From contig NZ_CP038469.1 of the NCBI RefSeq assembly GCF_004684345.1, positions 2,542,001 to 2,606,000 on the forward strand: a stretch of DNA of 64,000 nt. Direction: 5' to 3'. This document shows, in pieces, positions 45,283-54,749 of the stretch. The position numbers and the translations under genes are program-made. Below the pieces are notes generated by a model, which ran no database searches, was not told where the DNA came from, and was given only the letters and a program-made list of their open reading frames with translations. Source of the DNA: Citrobacter tructae. GTDB lineage: Bacteria; Pseudomonadota; Gammaproteobacteria; Enterobacterales; Enterobacteriaceae. Positions within the stretch are counted from its first letter, which is position 1. Each line of letters begins with the position of its first letter.

Positions 45283-45297
45283 GCGTCGCGTTTATCC

Positions 45298-45663
45298 TTA
45301 TTTTTGTACTACGATATTTTCTTGTGAGGGATCCACATGCTGCATTTGCAGTTTTTCCGTTGCGATCCGTTCAACTCGGCTATGGTCGCCGAGGGCGTTC
45401 TCTTCAAGGATCAGGTTGCGCCATTCAATATCCAGCGCATCGCGTTCCAGAACTAACTGTTCGCGCTGTGCGGTCAGTAACCGCGTATGGTGCGCAGTCG
45501 TCACGACGGTGACCGCCGTCAAAATAATGCAAATGAACAGGCAGAGTGGCAGCTTCCCGAACCGCAAAAGATCGTCACCGATCACGCCAGGCAAGGCATG
45601 GCGCTCGTTGCTTCCTATTGATCCTTTAACTTTGCTGAGGGCTTCTGTCACTCTGCTGATCAT
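45298..45663 (-). CDS. ftsL: Cell division protein FtsL
   Basis: Small bitopic protein of the FtsQLB complex, 121 residues: short cytoplasmic part, membrane segment KLPLCLFICIILTAVTVVTT (about 38-57, quoted at limit), then a periplasmic leucine-rich coiled coil (REQLVLERDALDIEWRNLIL). Starts within the rsmH 3' end (four-base overlap). Confidence 0.97.
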   Translation of the reverse strand: MISRVTEALSKVKGSIGSNERHALPGVIGDDLLRFGKLPLCLFICIILTAVTVVTTAHHTRLLTAQREQLVLERDALDIEWRNLILEENALGDHSRVERIATEKLQMQHVDPSQENIVVQK

Positions 45664-46601
45664 GCGTTCGTCCTCTCTGCAATACGCAGAACTGAACTAC
45701 GGGCACGAGGATTTTCTGCTACCTCTTCTTCTCCCGGCATCAACTTGCCTAATGCTCTCAACTCACGGCCGCCCAGCTTTTTGATCTGCGCTTCGGTCAT
45801 CGGGATCCCCGCTGGAACCTGAGCACCGCGACTTTGTTCACGCATAAAGCGCTTCACAATACGGTCTTCAAGCGAGTGGAAACTGATGACGGAAAGGCGA
45901 CCGCCTGGGGCCAGCACGCTGAGTGAGCTTTTTAGCGCCTGCTCTATCTCCTCCAGTTCACTGTTCACCCAAATGCGCACCGCCTGGAAGGTACGGGTCG
46001 CGGGATGTTTGAATTTGTCTTTTACCGGCATAGCCGCCGCAATGACTTCCGCCAGTTCTTTGGTACGGGTCATCGGTTCAACGCGGTTACGCTCGACAAT
46101 GGCTCGCGCAATGCGTTTGCCAAAGCGTTCTTCGCCAAAGGTTTTAATCACCCAGGCAATATCCGCTTCATCTGCAGTTTGCAGCCACTCGGCGGCTGAC
46201 TGACCGCGCGTTGGGTCCATGCGCATGTCCAGCGGACCATCACGCATAAACGAAAATCCGCGTTCCGCATCGTCAAGCTGCGGAGAAGACACGCCAAGAT
46301 CGAGGAGAATCCCATCAATCTTGCCGGTAAGTCCACGCTCGCTCACGTACTCAGCCAGCGCAGAGAAAGGTCCATGAATAATGGAGAAGCGAGGATCGTT
46401 AATAGTCTGAGCAACGGCAATAGCCTGCGGATCGCGATCGATAGCCAGCAAACGCCCCTCTTCGCCAAGCTGCGAGAGAATCAGACGTGAATGACCACCG
46501 CGACCAAATGTGCCGTCAATGTATATGCCGTCCGGACGAATATTCAGTCCGTTTACGGCCTCATCCAGCAACACCGTTGTATGTTTAAAATTTTCCATCA
46601 T
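45660..46601 (-). CDS. rsmH: 16S rRNA m4C1402 methyltransferase RsmH (MraW)
   Basis: Methylates N4 of C1402 in 16S rRNA; 313 residues. The start MMENFKHTTVLLDEAV at 46601 matches E. coli; further upstream in-frame codons lie inside mraZ and are ignored. SAM-binding IDGTFGRGGHSRLIL and GILLDLGVSSPQLD are seen. One base separates it from mraZ. Confidence 0.97.
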   Translation of the reverse strand: MMENFKHTTVLLDEAVNGLNIRPDGIYIDGTFGRGGHSRLILSQLGEEGRLLAIDRDPQAIAVAQTINDPRFSIIHGPFSALAEYVSERGLTGKIDGILLDLGVSSPQLDDAERGFSFMRDGPLDMRMDPTRGQSAAEWLQTADEADIAWVIKTFGEERFGKRIARAIVERNRVEPMTRTKELAEVIAAAMPVKDKFKHPATRTFQAVRIWVNSELEEIEQALKSSLSVLAPGGRLSVISFHSLEDRIVKRFMREQSRGAQVPAGIPMTEAQIKKLGGRELRALGKLMPGEEEVAENPRARSSVLRIAERTNA

Positions 46602-46602
46602 C

Positions 46603-47061
46603 TTATAGAGACAAATCCTGCAATCGTTCCGACAGCGCGCCGGTAACAGACTGCTCAGCGTCGATATCTTCCTTGACCCGTTGATACCAGGTCGTTTCAT
46701 CCCACAGCTCAAATTTGTTGAACTGCCCAACCAGCATCACTTCTTTCGTCAAACCTGCATGTTGCCGTAGAACAGGTGCTATCAGTAATCGACCCGCGCT
46801 ATCCATCTGACATTCGCTGGCATGCCCCAACAGCAAGCGCTGTACGCGGCGCTCAACCGGATTCATGCTGGACAGACGAGATAGCTTCTGCTCGATAATT
46901 TCCCATTCAGGCAGGGGGTAAAGCAGCAGGCATGGGTGATGGATGTCAATGGTGCAAACCATTTGACCGGTAGCACTCTCGAGCAGTTGATCCCGATAAC
47001 GGGTAGGCACAGATAAGCGCCCTTTACTGTCGAGATTAACTAACGTCGCTCCCCGGAACAT
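46603..47061 (-). CDS. mraZ: Transcriptional repressor MraZ
   Basis: AbrB-like ring-forming repressor of the dcw cluster, 152 residues, start MFRGATLVNLDSKGR at 47061. Two MraZ domains each hold the DXXXR pattern (LDSKGRLSVP and MDSAGRLLIAP). First gene of the cluster; it binds the repeats in its own promoter, which are intact here. Confidence 0.97.
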   Translation of the reverse strand: MFRGATLVNLDSKGRLSVPTRYRDQLLESATGQMVCTIDIHHPCLLLYPLPEWEIIEQKLSRLSSMNPVERRVQRLLLGHASECQMDSAGRLLIAPVLRQHAGLTKEVMLVGQFNKFELWDETTWYQRVKEDIDAEQSVTGALSERLQDLSL

Positions 47062-47080
47062 GCCAGTCTCACCCCCGATT

Positions 47081-47104
47081 ACCACTTTGCCCCACAAAAT
47101 CCCA
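47081..47104 (-). promoter_or_regulatory. MraZ operator: ten-base direct repeats
   Basis: On the minus strand TGGG (47104-47101), TGGG (47094-47091) and TGGT (47084-47081) are spaced exactly ten bases apart between the promoter and the mraZ start. This fits the TGGGN5 repeat array described for MraZ. Confidence 0.8.
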
Positions 47105-47113
47105 CTAATAAGG

Positions 47114-47143
47114 AGTTTACGGAGCGGAGGAAAACCTTGTCAA
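47114..47143 (-). promoter_or_regulatory. Pmra, main dcw cluster promoter
   Basis: Minus-strand consensus -35 TTGACA (47143-47138) and -10 TAAACT (47119-47114) with an 18-base spacer. The predicted start lies just before the MraZ repeats. Confidence 0.85.
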
Positions 47144-47632
47144 GCAAGTCACGGCGCTTAGCGGAGCAAAAAACCCAATGTTTACGGCTAATATCAGCGT
47201 TGAACAAATTCCGTACAGCAAGCGAAGCAAATTAAAGTCATGAATATTTGTAAGAAAAAAATCCAACAACTCATCATTGTTTAAAACAACTCAATATCAT
47301 CTCAAAAAAATATAAAGTGTCAGTTTGCGACGCGAGCGGCATTTTAAGACAATATGCAGTGAGATAACAGTACCAGTTAATCGGTCTGTACGCCTTGTAC
47401 GACAAAGGCAGACGAGAAAAATCTGTAATACAGAAGGAAAGTGTTTGTTAATTCGGCAATTCCACACAAGCATGTAACAAAATAATACAACCGTAACGCG
47501 CCGTTACGTATCAATAACGCAAAAATTGATAGCACGATTTTAAATCGAGATATTTAAGAAATAAATTTCAGACAATTCTAAAGAATATTCTTAAATATAA
47601 TGAGGTTATTTCTGAGAATTGAATAAATGACC
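47144..47632. other. Long AT-rich spacer between cra and mraZ
   Basis: About 490 bases without a convincing gene. It is AT-rich with many A/T runs and carries small palindromes, such as CGTAAC/GTTACG around 47493-47509 and AAGAATATTCTT at about 47581. A spacer of similar length is present in E. coli. Likely nucleoid-protein binding or structural; no sRNA could be supported. Confidence 0.35.
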
Positions 47633-47660
47633 GCGCCAGAAGGTTATCTTCTTCCGGCGC
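47633..47660 (-). terminator. cra terminator
   Basis: Ten-base stem GCGCCAGAAG/CTTCCGGCGC (47633-47642 with 47651-47660, one wobble) just after the cra stop. The tail on the minus strand (GGTCATTTATT) is T-poor. Confidence 0.55.
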
Positions 47661-47675
47661 GCACAGCAGAGCGAC

Positions 47676-48680
47676 TTAGCTGCGGCTGAGAATACCGCGA
47701 TGATACAGATTACGTCGGATGCGCGTTAATCCTGGTTTTGGCTTACGCGGCTCATCCAGACTTGCCAACACGATTTCCAATACACGTTCTGCGACATCAC
47801 GATGACGCTGCGCCACCGCCAGCACCGGACACTGCAGGAAGTCGAGCAGTTCATGGTCGCCAAAAGTCGCAATGGCAAGATCGGACGGTAACTGCCCGTC
47901 GCGACGTAATGTCACATCCATCACACCCTGTAGCAGAGCAAACGAGGTGGTAAACAACGCCTGCGGCATCGGGTGCGTTTCCAGCCATTTATCAAACAGC
48001 TGTGCGGCAGCTTCCCGCTCATAGCTGTTGGCATAGAGGAAATTCACTTCACGCGGATCGTCCTTCCACGCGGTACGAAAACCCTGTTCGCGCAGGAAAC
48101 TGACGGATAATTCCGGCAGCGCGCCAAGATAAAGCACGGTTTCAGCCGGGAACTTACGTAATTCCTCGGCCAGCATTTCTGCATCGTCCTGATCGGCCCC
48201 GACAACGCTTGTGAAATGTTCACGATCCAACGCGCGGTCTAACGCCACAATCGGAAATGAGCTGTTGGCCCAACGCTGGTAGAACGGATGCTCCGGCGGC
48301 AAAGAGGTCGACACGATGATGGCATCAACCTGGCGTTGTAAAAGATGCTCAATACAGCGCATTTCGTTATCTGGCTGATCCTCAGAACAGGCAATCAGCA
48401 ACTGATAGCCACGCTGACGCGCCTGGCGCTCCAGGTAGTTGGCTATCCGGGTATAACTTGTGTTCTCAAGGTCCGGGATCACCAGCCCGATAGATCGTGT
48501 GCGTCCAGCACGCAGCCCGGCAGCCACAGCATTTGGGTGATAATTATGCTCGCGCACCACCGCCATGACTTTTTCAACCGTTTTGTCGCTTACGCGATAT
48601 TGCTTTGCTTTGCCATTGATAACATAGCTTGCAGTCGTTCGCGAAACGCCGGCCAACCGAGCGATTTCATCCAGTTTCAC
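47676..48680 (-). CDS. cra: Catabolite repressor/activator Cra (FruR)
   Basis: LacI-family regulator of carbon flow, released by fructose 1-phosphate or fructose bisphosphate; 334 residues. GTG start at 48680 after AAGGGGCAATT, as in E. coli. N-terminal helix-turn-helix KLDEIARLAGVSRTTASYVI with hinge, followed by the periplasmic-binding-like effector domain. Nearly identical to E. coli Cra. Confidence 0.98.
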   Translation of the reverse strand: MKLDEIARLAGVSRTTASYVINGKAKQYRVSDKTVEKVMAVVREHNYHPNAVAAGLRAGRTRSIGLVIPDLENTSYTRIANYLERQARQRGYQLLIACSEDQPDNEMRCIEHLLQRQVDAIIVSTSLPPEHPFYQRWANSSFPIVALDRALDREHFTSVVGADQDDAEMLAEELRKFPAETVLYLGALPELSVSFLREQGFRTAWKDDPREVNFLYANSYEREAAAQLFDKWLETHPMPQALFTTSFALLQGVMDVTLRRDGQLPSDLAIATFGDHELLDFLQCPVLAVAQRHRDVAERVLEIVLASLDEPRKPKPGLTRIRRNLYHRGILSRS

Positions 48681-48806
48681 AATTGCCCCTTGCGTAAAAT
48701 GTACAAACCATAACCTTTGAGATGGCATGGGTTAAATTTATTAACATCTAAGCGCAGAATAATGACTGCGGCAACCGCTTTTGTCTCTGGTTACTGCTGA
48801 TTTCGC

Positions 48807-48835
48807 AAAAAAAGGCCCAACCGGTAGCATTGGGC
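48807..48835 (-). terminator. ilvIH terminator
   Basis: Six-base stem GCCCAA/TTGGGC (48815-48820 with 48830-48835) followed on the minus strand by CTTTTTTT (48814-48807). Confidence 0.85.
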
Positions 48836-48860
48836 TTGCGAATTAATAACAGGGCCATCA

Positions 48861-49352
48861 TTAGCGCATGATTTTATCGCCACGGGAGAGCCCCACTACG
48901 CCAGAGCGCGCAACTTCGACGATTTTGGCAACTTCACGCAATGTCGCCAGGAAAGCATCCAGCTTATCGCTGGTACCCGCCAACTGTACGGTATAAATGG
49001 ACGGCGTGACGTCGATGATTTGCCCGCGGAAAATCTCCGTATTGCGCATCACTTCTTCACGGCCATAACCGCTGGCCTGAATTTTCACCAGCATGATTTC
49101 TCGTTCAACGTGAGCGCCCTGCCCCAACTCACTTACGCGCAGGACGTCCACCAGTTTGTGCAGTTGCTTTTCGATCTGCTCCAGGACTTTCTCATCCCCA
49201 ACAGTCTGAATCGTCATCCGTGATAGGGTTGGATCGTCCGTTGGTGCAACGGTCAGGCTTTCAATGTTGTAGCCACGCTGAGCGAAGAGACCAATCACAC
49301 GTGACAATGCGCCCGACTCGTTTTCCAGCAATACTGATAATATCCGGCGCAT
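48861..49352 (-). CDS. ilvH: Acetolactate synthase III small subunit IlvH
   Basis: Regulatory subunit giving valine sensitivity; 163 residues with an N-terminal ACT domain (RRILSVLLENESGALSRVIG) and a second ACT-like domain. Start at 49352, two bases after the ilvI stop. Confidence 0.97.
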   Translation of the reverse strand: MRRILSVLLENESGALSRVIGLFAQRGYNIESLTVAPTDDPTLSRMTIQTVGDEKVLEQIEKQLHKLVDVLRVSELGQGAHVEREIMLVKIQASGYGREEVMRNTEIFRGQIIDVTPSIYTVQLAGTSDKLDAFLATLREVAKIVEVARSGVVGLSRGDKIMR

Positions 49353-49354
49353 AA

Positions 49355-51079
49355 TCAGGTCCTCTCCGTTTTGCTTAACCACATTTCATCCATGCCGCCC
49401 CCACGAATCTGCATCGGGTAGACATGCTCACTGCCATCAACGGTTACATCGACAAACACCAGACGATGGTTACGCACGTGCTCCAGCGCCTCACCCAGTT
49501 TGCTTTCGAGTTCATCCGGATGGTTTATCTGGATCCCGATATGGCCATAAGCCTCAGCAAGACGAACAAAGTCGGGCAGCGACTGCATATAAGACTGCGA
49601 GTGACGCCCGGAGTAAATCATGTCCTGCCACTGTTTAACCATACCGAGGTAGCGATTGTTAAGATTGAGTACCAGCACCGGCAGCTCGTATTGCAGCGCT
49701 GTCGACAGCTCCTGAATATTCATCTGAATACTGCCATCGCCGGTAACGCACACCACTGTTTCATCCGGCAGCGCCATCTTCACGCCTAACGCCGCAGGTA
49801 AGCCAAATCCCATGGTGCCGAGACCACCGGAGTTAATCCAGCGGCGCGGTTTATCAAACGGGTAATACAGCGCGGCAAACATTTGATGCTGACCAACGTC
49901 CGAGGTCACATACGCATCCCCTTTCGTGAGACGCCAGATCGTTTCAATGACGGCCTGCGGTTTAATGCTCTCACTTTGCGTGTCATAATTCAGGCACTGG
50001 CGAGCACGCCATTGCTCAATCTGTTGCCACCAGTCGCGGTTATCATCGAGCGGCTGCTGCGATTTCTCCTGCGGTAGCAGTTCCAGCATCTGATCAAGCA
50101 CCAGGCGGGCGTCGCCAACAATCGGGATATCCGCCGTGACGGTTTTTGAAATTGAAGTCGGATCGATGTCTATATGCAGCACGGTCGCATTTGGGCAATA
50201 TTTTGCCAGATTATTAGTTGTGCGATCGTCAAAGCGGACGCCAACGGCAAAAATCACATCGGAATGATGCATCGTCATATTGGCTTCATAGGTGCCATGC
50301 ATTCCCAGCATGCCCAATGCCTGACGATGTGTAGCCGGAAATGCGCCCAATCCCATCAACGATGAAACAACCGGCAGGTTAAGGGCATCAGCAATCTGCC
50401 CCAGTTGCTCATGACAGCCCGCATTGACAGCACCGCCGCCAACATACACCACCGGTTTTTTAGCGGCGACCAGCGTTTGCAGTGCACGCTTTATTTGCCC
50501 CTTGTGTCCGGTCGTCGTCGGATTATAGGAGCGCATGCTCACTGAGTCCGGCCAGCTATAGGGCAGTTTCTTCGCCGGATTCAGTATGTCCTTCGGCAAA
50601 TCCACCACCACCGGGCCAGGACGGCCGCTTGCCGCCAGCCAGAACGCTTTTTTCAGTACCTGAGGAATATCTTCCGTTTGCTTAACGAGGAAGCTGTGCT
50701 TCACCACCGGACGGGATATACCGACCATGTCGCACTCCTGAAAGGCGTCATAGCCAATCAGCGACGTCGCGACCTGCCCGGAGAGGATCACCAATGGAAT
50801 GGAATCCATATACGCCGTGGCAATCCCGGTGATCGCATTGGTTGCGCCCGGCCCAGAAGTCACCAGCACAACGCCGACATCCCCCGTGGCGCGCGCCAAA
50901 CCATCAGCCATATGTACTGCAGCTTGTTCATGACGGACCAGCACATGATCAATACCCCCGACCGTATGCAGCGCATCATAAATATCGAGGACAGCGCCCC
51001 CAGGATAACCAAATACCTGCTTCACACCCTGATCGATGAGCGATCGCACGACCATCTCGGCTCCAGACAACATCTCCAT
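49355..51079 (-). CDS. ilvI: Acetolactate synthase III large subunit IlvI
   Basis: ThDP/FAD enzyme, first shared step of branched-chain amino acid synthesis; 574 residues, full length and intact. Seen: VLVRHEQAAVHMADG (ThDP-activating Glu), the FAD region, and the ThDP motif GDGSIQMNIQEL ending NLNN. GTGGAGGCAAGCC precedes the ATG. In E. coli the operon is activated by Lrp. Confidence 0.98.
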   Translation of the reverse strand: MEMLSGAEMVVRSLIDQGVKQVFGYPGGAVLDIYDALHTVGGIDHVLVRHEQAAVHMADGLARATGDVGVVLVTSGPGATNAITGIATAYMDSIPLVILSGQVATSLIGYDAFQECDMVGISRPVVKHSFLVKQTEDIPQVLKKAFWLAASGRPGPVVVDLPKDILNPAKKLPYSWPDSVSMRSYNPTTTGHKGQIKRALQTLVAAKKPVVYVGGGAVNAGCHEQLGQIADALNLPVVSSLMGLGAFPATHRQALGMLGMHGTYEANMTMHHSDVIFAVGVRFDDRTTNNLAKYCPNATVLHIDIDPTSISKTVTADIPIVGDARLVLDQMLELLPQEKSQQPLDDNRDWWQQIEQWRARQCLNYDTQSESIKPQAVIETIWRLTKGDAYVTSDVGQHQMFAALYYPFDKPRRWINSGGLGTMGFGLPAALGVKMALPDETVVCVTGDGSIQMNIQELSTALQYELPVLVLNLNNRYLGMVKQWQDMIYSGRHSQSYMQSLPDFVRLAEAYGHIGIQINHPDELESKLGEALEHVRNHRLVFVDVTVDGSEHVYPMQIRGGGMDEMWLSKTERT

Positions 51080-51346
51080 GGCTTGCCTCCACTCTTATAA
51101 TGACTAACGGTTTAACAACACATTAACCGCTGAGGATGACGCATGGCAATTGACAGCGAAGGGCCAGTATTCGCGTGAATAAGAATAAAAAGGAGGAAAG
51201 CGGCGAATAAATGGAGATTTAAACCAGCTTCAGCAAATGAAATGATAAATAATCTCTTAAAAATGAGGACTTACAGCGATTACTCTATTTTTTACAATTC
51301 TGGATTAACGTAAAAAAACAAATTCAGCACAAAATTTCAGATAAAA
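51080..51346. promoter_or_regulatory. ilvIH upstream control region
   Basis: AT-rich gap between leuO and ilvI containing several A/T tracts. In E. coli this segment carries multiple Lrp sites; here I see the character but could not define single sites or a confident -10. Confidence 0.4.
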
Positions 51347-51354
51347 AGATAAAA

Positions 51355-51391
51355 GCAGAATAAACCAGACGTATCGCCCGATTTATTCTGC
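51355..51391 (-). terminator. leuO terminator
   Basis: Perfect ten-base stem GCAGAATAAA/TTTATTCTGC (51355-51364 with 51382-51391), followed on the minus strand by TTTTATCTTTTTAT. Confidence 0.75.
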
Positions 51392-51397
51392 CAAATG

Positions 51398-52345
51398 CTA
51401 CTGCTTACAGACGGAGACTAACAATTCTTCCATCCACTGATGGCCTTTATCTCTGCCCGCAGCTTCATGCCAGGAAAGATAGCATGTGCGGCTATTCAAT
51501 TTTAAAGGTAAAGGTAATATTTGCAGATCTAACTGTTCAGAGAATTCTTCCGCTAACCAACGTGGCGCGATAGACACCAAGTGCGTTTGCGAAACAATAT
51601 TCAACACGCTAATTAGTGCCATTCCTTGATAAGCGACACAAGATTGTTTATCCATAGTGTCATACCAAGGTTGGCTGAATGATGCAAAGCGATCGAGAGA
51701 GACTACTGCATGCTGTTCATTATAGACATCATTTTCCAGCAATGGACCGCTAATACGTGGATGCTTTCTGCTCGCCACTAACACCATCTCGTCGTTGAAT
51801 AAGGGAATACTGGTGAATTCAGGGCGACGGAACTCTTCATAGCTAATAACAAACTCAGTTTCCTGATAGCGTAATTGATGTTCGGTATTTTGATTAAGCG
51901 AAGATTTAAATACGACATTAATGTTTGGCGCAACTTGCTCAACCCGATTATAAATCAAGGACGTCAGAATATTATCCAATGGGCTACATACACAGAGGTT
52001 GAATACGCGTTCGCTGCTGGCAGGTTCAAACCCCGACCCAGGCAGTTCATTCTGTACCAATTGTAATGCCTGGCGCACGGCGCCAAAGAGCTGGAATGCC
52101 CTTGCTGTCGGCTGGATCCCGCGACCATAACGAACAAAGAGTTCATCATTGAACATGATTTTCAGGCGAGCCACAGCATTACTGACTGCGGGTTGCGACA
52201 TCCCCAGAGTATGCGCAGCACGTGTAATATTTTGTTCCTGCATCACCGCGTCAAAGACGGTTAATAAATTAAGATCAACCATACGAAGCTGCGGCTTCCC
52301 CATCTCGATAGAGATAGGTTTATCTATTATTTTCACTTCTGGCAT
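51398..52345 (-). CDS. leuO: LysR-type global regulator LeuO
   Basis: LysR regulator known to antagonise H-NS silencing (bgl, cas, porins and others); 315 residues (E. coli 314). Helix-turn-helix ITRAAHTLGMSQPAVSNAVA at about residues 38-57, then the co-inducer domain. Start at 52345 (MPEVKIID) with GGAG upstream; further upstream codons run through AT-rich non-coding sequence. Divergent from leuLABCD. Confidence 0.96.
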   Translation of the reverse strand: MPEVKIIDKPISIEMGKPQLRMVDLNLLTVFDAVMQEQNITRAAHTLGMSQPAVSNAVARLKIMFNDELFVRYGRGIQPTARAFQLFGAVRQALQLVQNELPGSGFEPASSERVFNLCVCSPLDNILTSLIYNRVEQVAPNINVVFKSSLNQNTEHQLRYQETEFVISYEEFRRPEFTSIPLFNDEMVLVASRKHPRISGPLLENDVYNEQHAVVSLDRFASFSQPWYDTMDKQSCVAYQGMALISVLNIVSQTHLVSIAPRWLAEEFSEQLDLQILPLPLKLNSRTCYLSWHEAAGRDKGHQWMEELLVSVCKQ

Positions 52346-52936
52346 ATTTAACTCCACTGTCACTCTAAACTCCCTTTTCCCAAACGGAGTGAAGAAATAA
52401 CCTCCGTTAATATGATTTACCATGTATATGAAATAAGAAAAAGGAAAAACATTAAAATTAGGAAAACATAAAGGTACAAACCTAAATGAGCAAAAGAGCA
52501 ATGCGAGCACAGTGTGGCGGATGTCACTGCACGATGATTCATACGTTTAAATTTCACGAACAATATAACCATAAGCATGGCGAATACACAATCATACGAA
52601 TGATGAATATATATTTAAGAATTAATTAAATGTTTATATTATTAATACATTAAAAGTTAACATTAATTTATCAATCACGGGTGAGTTCGCCTCCCACACC
52701 CATTCATGGTTACTATAAAAACAGATAAATCATAAAGATAAAAAACGTTTCTCTGCCCCACGTCCTCAGCATGCAGTTACAATAGTTGCAAACAAACATG
52801 CTCAAATATGTCAAAACATGAAAAGTATGTACGGCCATGCACTGATTTATTTTCTACAACCCTAAAAATTCAGCACAATTCGCTTAGATTACGAAGGGTA
52901 TTTTCTTCTGAATGCGGATGTTTATCGGGGGCGGGG
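52346..52936. other. AT-rich leuO-leu divergent region
   Basis: Nearly 600 bases of AT-rich DNA between divergent leuO and the leu promoter. The corresponding region of E. coli/Salmonella is an H-NS-silenced relay that LeuO opens. Many TTAAT/ATTAAT steps are visible at 52610-52680. No gene found; an open frame from 52808 only runs into leuL. Confidence 0.4.
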
Positions 52937-52965
52937 TTGACATCAGCTTTCATATCCAGTACCAC
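52937..52965 (+). promoter_or_regulatory. leu operon promoter
   Basis: Consensus -35 TTGACA (52937-52942), 17-base spacer, -10 TACCAC (52960-52965), at the position of the known leu promoter. The -10 is poor, as in relatives. Confidence 0.75.
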
Positions 52966-52999
52966 TAAAAGCATATCGCATTCGCCTGGAGCTAGATTG

Positions 53000-53080
53000 A
53001 TGACTTACATTGCTCGTTTTAACGGTCTACTACTACTAAACGCATCTTCGTTGCGCGGTAGACTGGTGAACGACATTTAG
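53000..53080 (+). CDS. leuL: leu operon leader peptide LeuL
   Basis: Leader of 26 residues, MTYIARFNGLLLLNASS..., with four consecutive leucines all coded by the rare CTA codon. CTGGAGC precedes the ATG. Slow translation over these codons when leucyl-tRNA is short favours the antiterminator in the following RNA. The sequence outside the Leu run differs from E. coli LeuL (28 residues), as expected if only the codons matter. Confidence 0.95.
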   Translation: MTYIARFNGLLLLNASSLRGRLVNDI

Positions 53081-53104
53081 TATTAAGTCAGCTCCAGTTA
53101 AGAC

Positions 53105-53135
53105 AAAAAACCCGCGCCGCTGCGCGGGTTTTTTT
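53105..53135 (+). terminator. leu attenuator terminator
   Basis: Stem CCCGCGC/GCGCGGG (53111-53117 with 53122-53128) flanked by A-run and followed by seven T, between leuL and leuA. Confidence 0.95.
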
Positions 53136-53177
53136 ATGCTCGAAGCAAGGCGCCAATAAAGACAAAGGACCTAAACC

Positions 53178-54749
53178 ATGAGCCAGCAAGTCATTATTTT
53201 CGATACCACCTTACGCGACGGTGAGCAGGCGTTACAGGCAAGCCTGAGTGTGAAAGAAAAACTGCAGATTGCTCTGGCTCTCGAGCGTATGGGCGTTGAC
53301 GTGATGGAAGTCGGTTTCCCCGTTTCTTCCCCTGGTGATTTTGAGTCGGTACAGACCATTGCCCGGCAGGTCAAAAACAGCCGCGTTTGCGCATTAGCCC
53401 GCTGTGTAGAAAAAGATATCGACGTGGCGGCAGAGTCCCTGAAGGTGGCTGAAGCTTTCCGTATTCACACGTTTATCGCTACCTCGCCGATGCATATCGC
53501 CACCAAATTGCGCAGTACGCTGGATGAGGTTATTGAGCGCGCTGTCTATATGGTTAAGCGTGCGCGTAATTACACTGATGACGTGGAATTCTCATGCGAA
53601 GATGCCGGACGTACCCCTATCGCAGACCTGGCTCGCGTGGTAGAAGCGGCGATTAATGCCGGCGCCAAAACGATCAATATCCCCGATACCGTCGGGTACA
53701 CCATGCCCTTCGAGTTTGGCGCAATCATTTCAGGTCTGTATGAACGCGTCCCGAATATCGACAAAGCGATCATTTCAGTGCACACCCACGACGATTTAGG
53801 TTTGGGCGTCGGTAACGCGCTGGCGGCGGTTCATGCCGGTGCGCGTCAGGTCGAAGGGGCGATGAACGGGATCGGTGAACGCGCCGGTAACTGTTCGCTG
53901 GAAGAAGTCATCATGGCGATCAAAGTGCGCAAAGATATCCTGAATGTACAGACCCGCATCAATCACCAGGAAATCTGGCGCACCAGCCAGTTAGTCAGCC
54001 AAATCTGCAATATGCCAATCCCGGCCAACAAAGCGATTGTCGGTAGCGGTGCCTTTGCTCACTCCTCCGGTATTCATCAGGACGGCGTGCTGAAAAACCG
54101 TGAAAACTACGAAATCATGACCCCTGAGTCCATCGGCTTGAACCAGGTGCAGTTGAACCTGACTTCCCGTTCTGGACGTGCTGCGGTCAAACACCGTATG
54201 GATGAGATGGGCTATAAAGAGAGTGAATACAGCCTGGATAACCTGTACGACGCTTTCCTGAAGCTGGCGGATAAGAAAGGCCAGGTATTTGATTACGACC
54301 TGGAAGCGCTGGCCTTCATTAATAAACAGCAAGAAGAACCCGAACATTTCCGTCTGGATTACTTCAGCGTGCAGTCTGGTTCAAATGATATAGCCACCGC
54401 CTCCGTCAAGCTGGCCTGCGGCGAAGAAATCAAAGCCGAAGCCGCCAACGGTAACGGTCCGGTCGATGCAATCTACCAGGCCATCAACCGTATTACCGAC
54501 TACAACGTCGAGCTGGTGAAATACAGTCTGACCGCAAAAGGCCACGGTAAAGATGCGCTGGGCCAAGTGGATATCGTCGCCAACTTTAATGGCCGTCGTT
54601 TCCACGGCGTAGGTCTGGCAACGGATATCGTCGAATCCTCCGCCAAAGCAATGGTGCATGTGCTGAACAATATCTGGCGTGCCGAAGAAGTCGAAAAAGA
54701 ATTGCAACGCAAAGCTCAAAACAACGAGAACAATAAGGAAACCGTGTGA
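53178..54749 (+). CDS. leuA: 2-isopropylmalate synthase LeuA
   Basis: First leucine-specific step; 523 residues. Catalytic TIM barrel with IFDTTLRDGEQALQASL and the metal-binding HTHDDLGLGVGNALAAV, then the C-terminal regulatory domain where leucine feeds back. It overlaps leuB by one base (TGATG). Confidence 0.98.
   Translation: MSQQVIIFDTTLRDGEQALQASLSVKEKLQIALALERMGVDVMEVGFPVSSPGDFESVQTIARQVKNSRVCALARCVEKDIDVAAESLKVAEAFRIHTFIATSPMHIATKLRSTLDEVIERAVYMVKRARNYTDDVEFSCEDAGRTPIADLARVVEAAINAGAKTINIPDTVGYTMPFEFGAIISGLYERVPNIDKAIISVHTHDDLGLGVGNALAAVHAGARQVEGAMNGIGERAGNCSLEEVIMAIKVRKDILNVQTRINHQEIWRTSQLVSQICNMPIPANKAIVGSGAFAHSSGIHQDGVLKNRENYEIMTPESIGLNQVQLNLTSRSGRAAVKHRMDEMGYKESEYSLDNLYDAFLKLADKKGQVFDYDLEALAFINKQQEEPEHFRLDYFSVQSGSNDIATASVKLACGEEIKAEAANGNGPVDAIYQAINRITDYNVELVKYSLTAKGHGKDALGQVDIVANFNGRRFHGVGLATDIVESSAKAMVHVLNNIWRAEEVEKELQRKAQNNENNKETV

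Noticed and set aside
52808..53080. 90-residue frame ending with the leuL stop
   Set aside because: Only the last 26 codons are real (leuL). The upstream part crosses the leu promoter and has no ribosome site.
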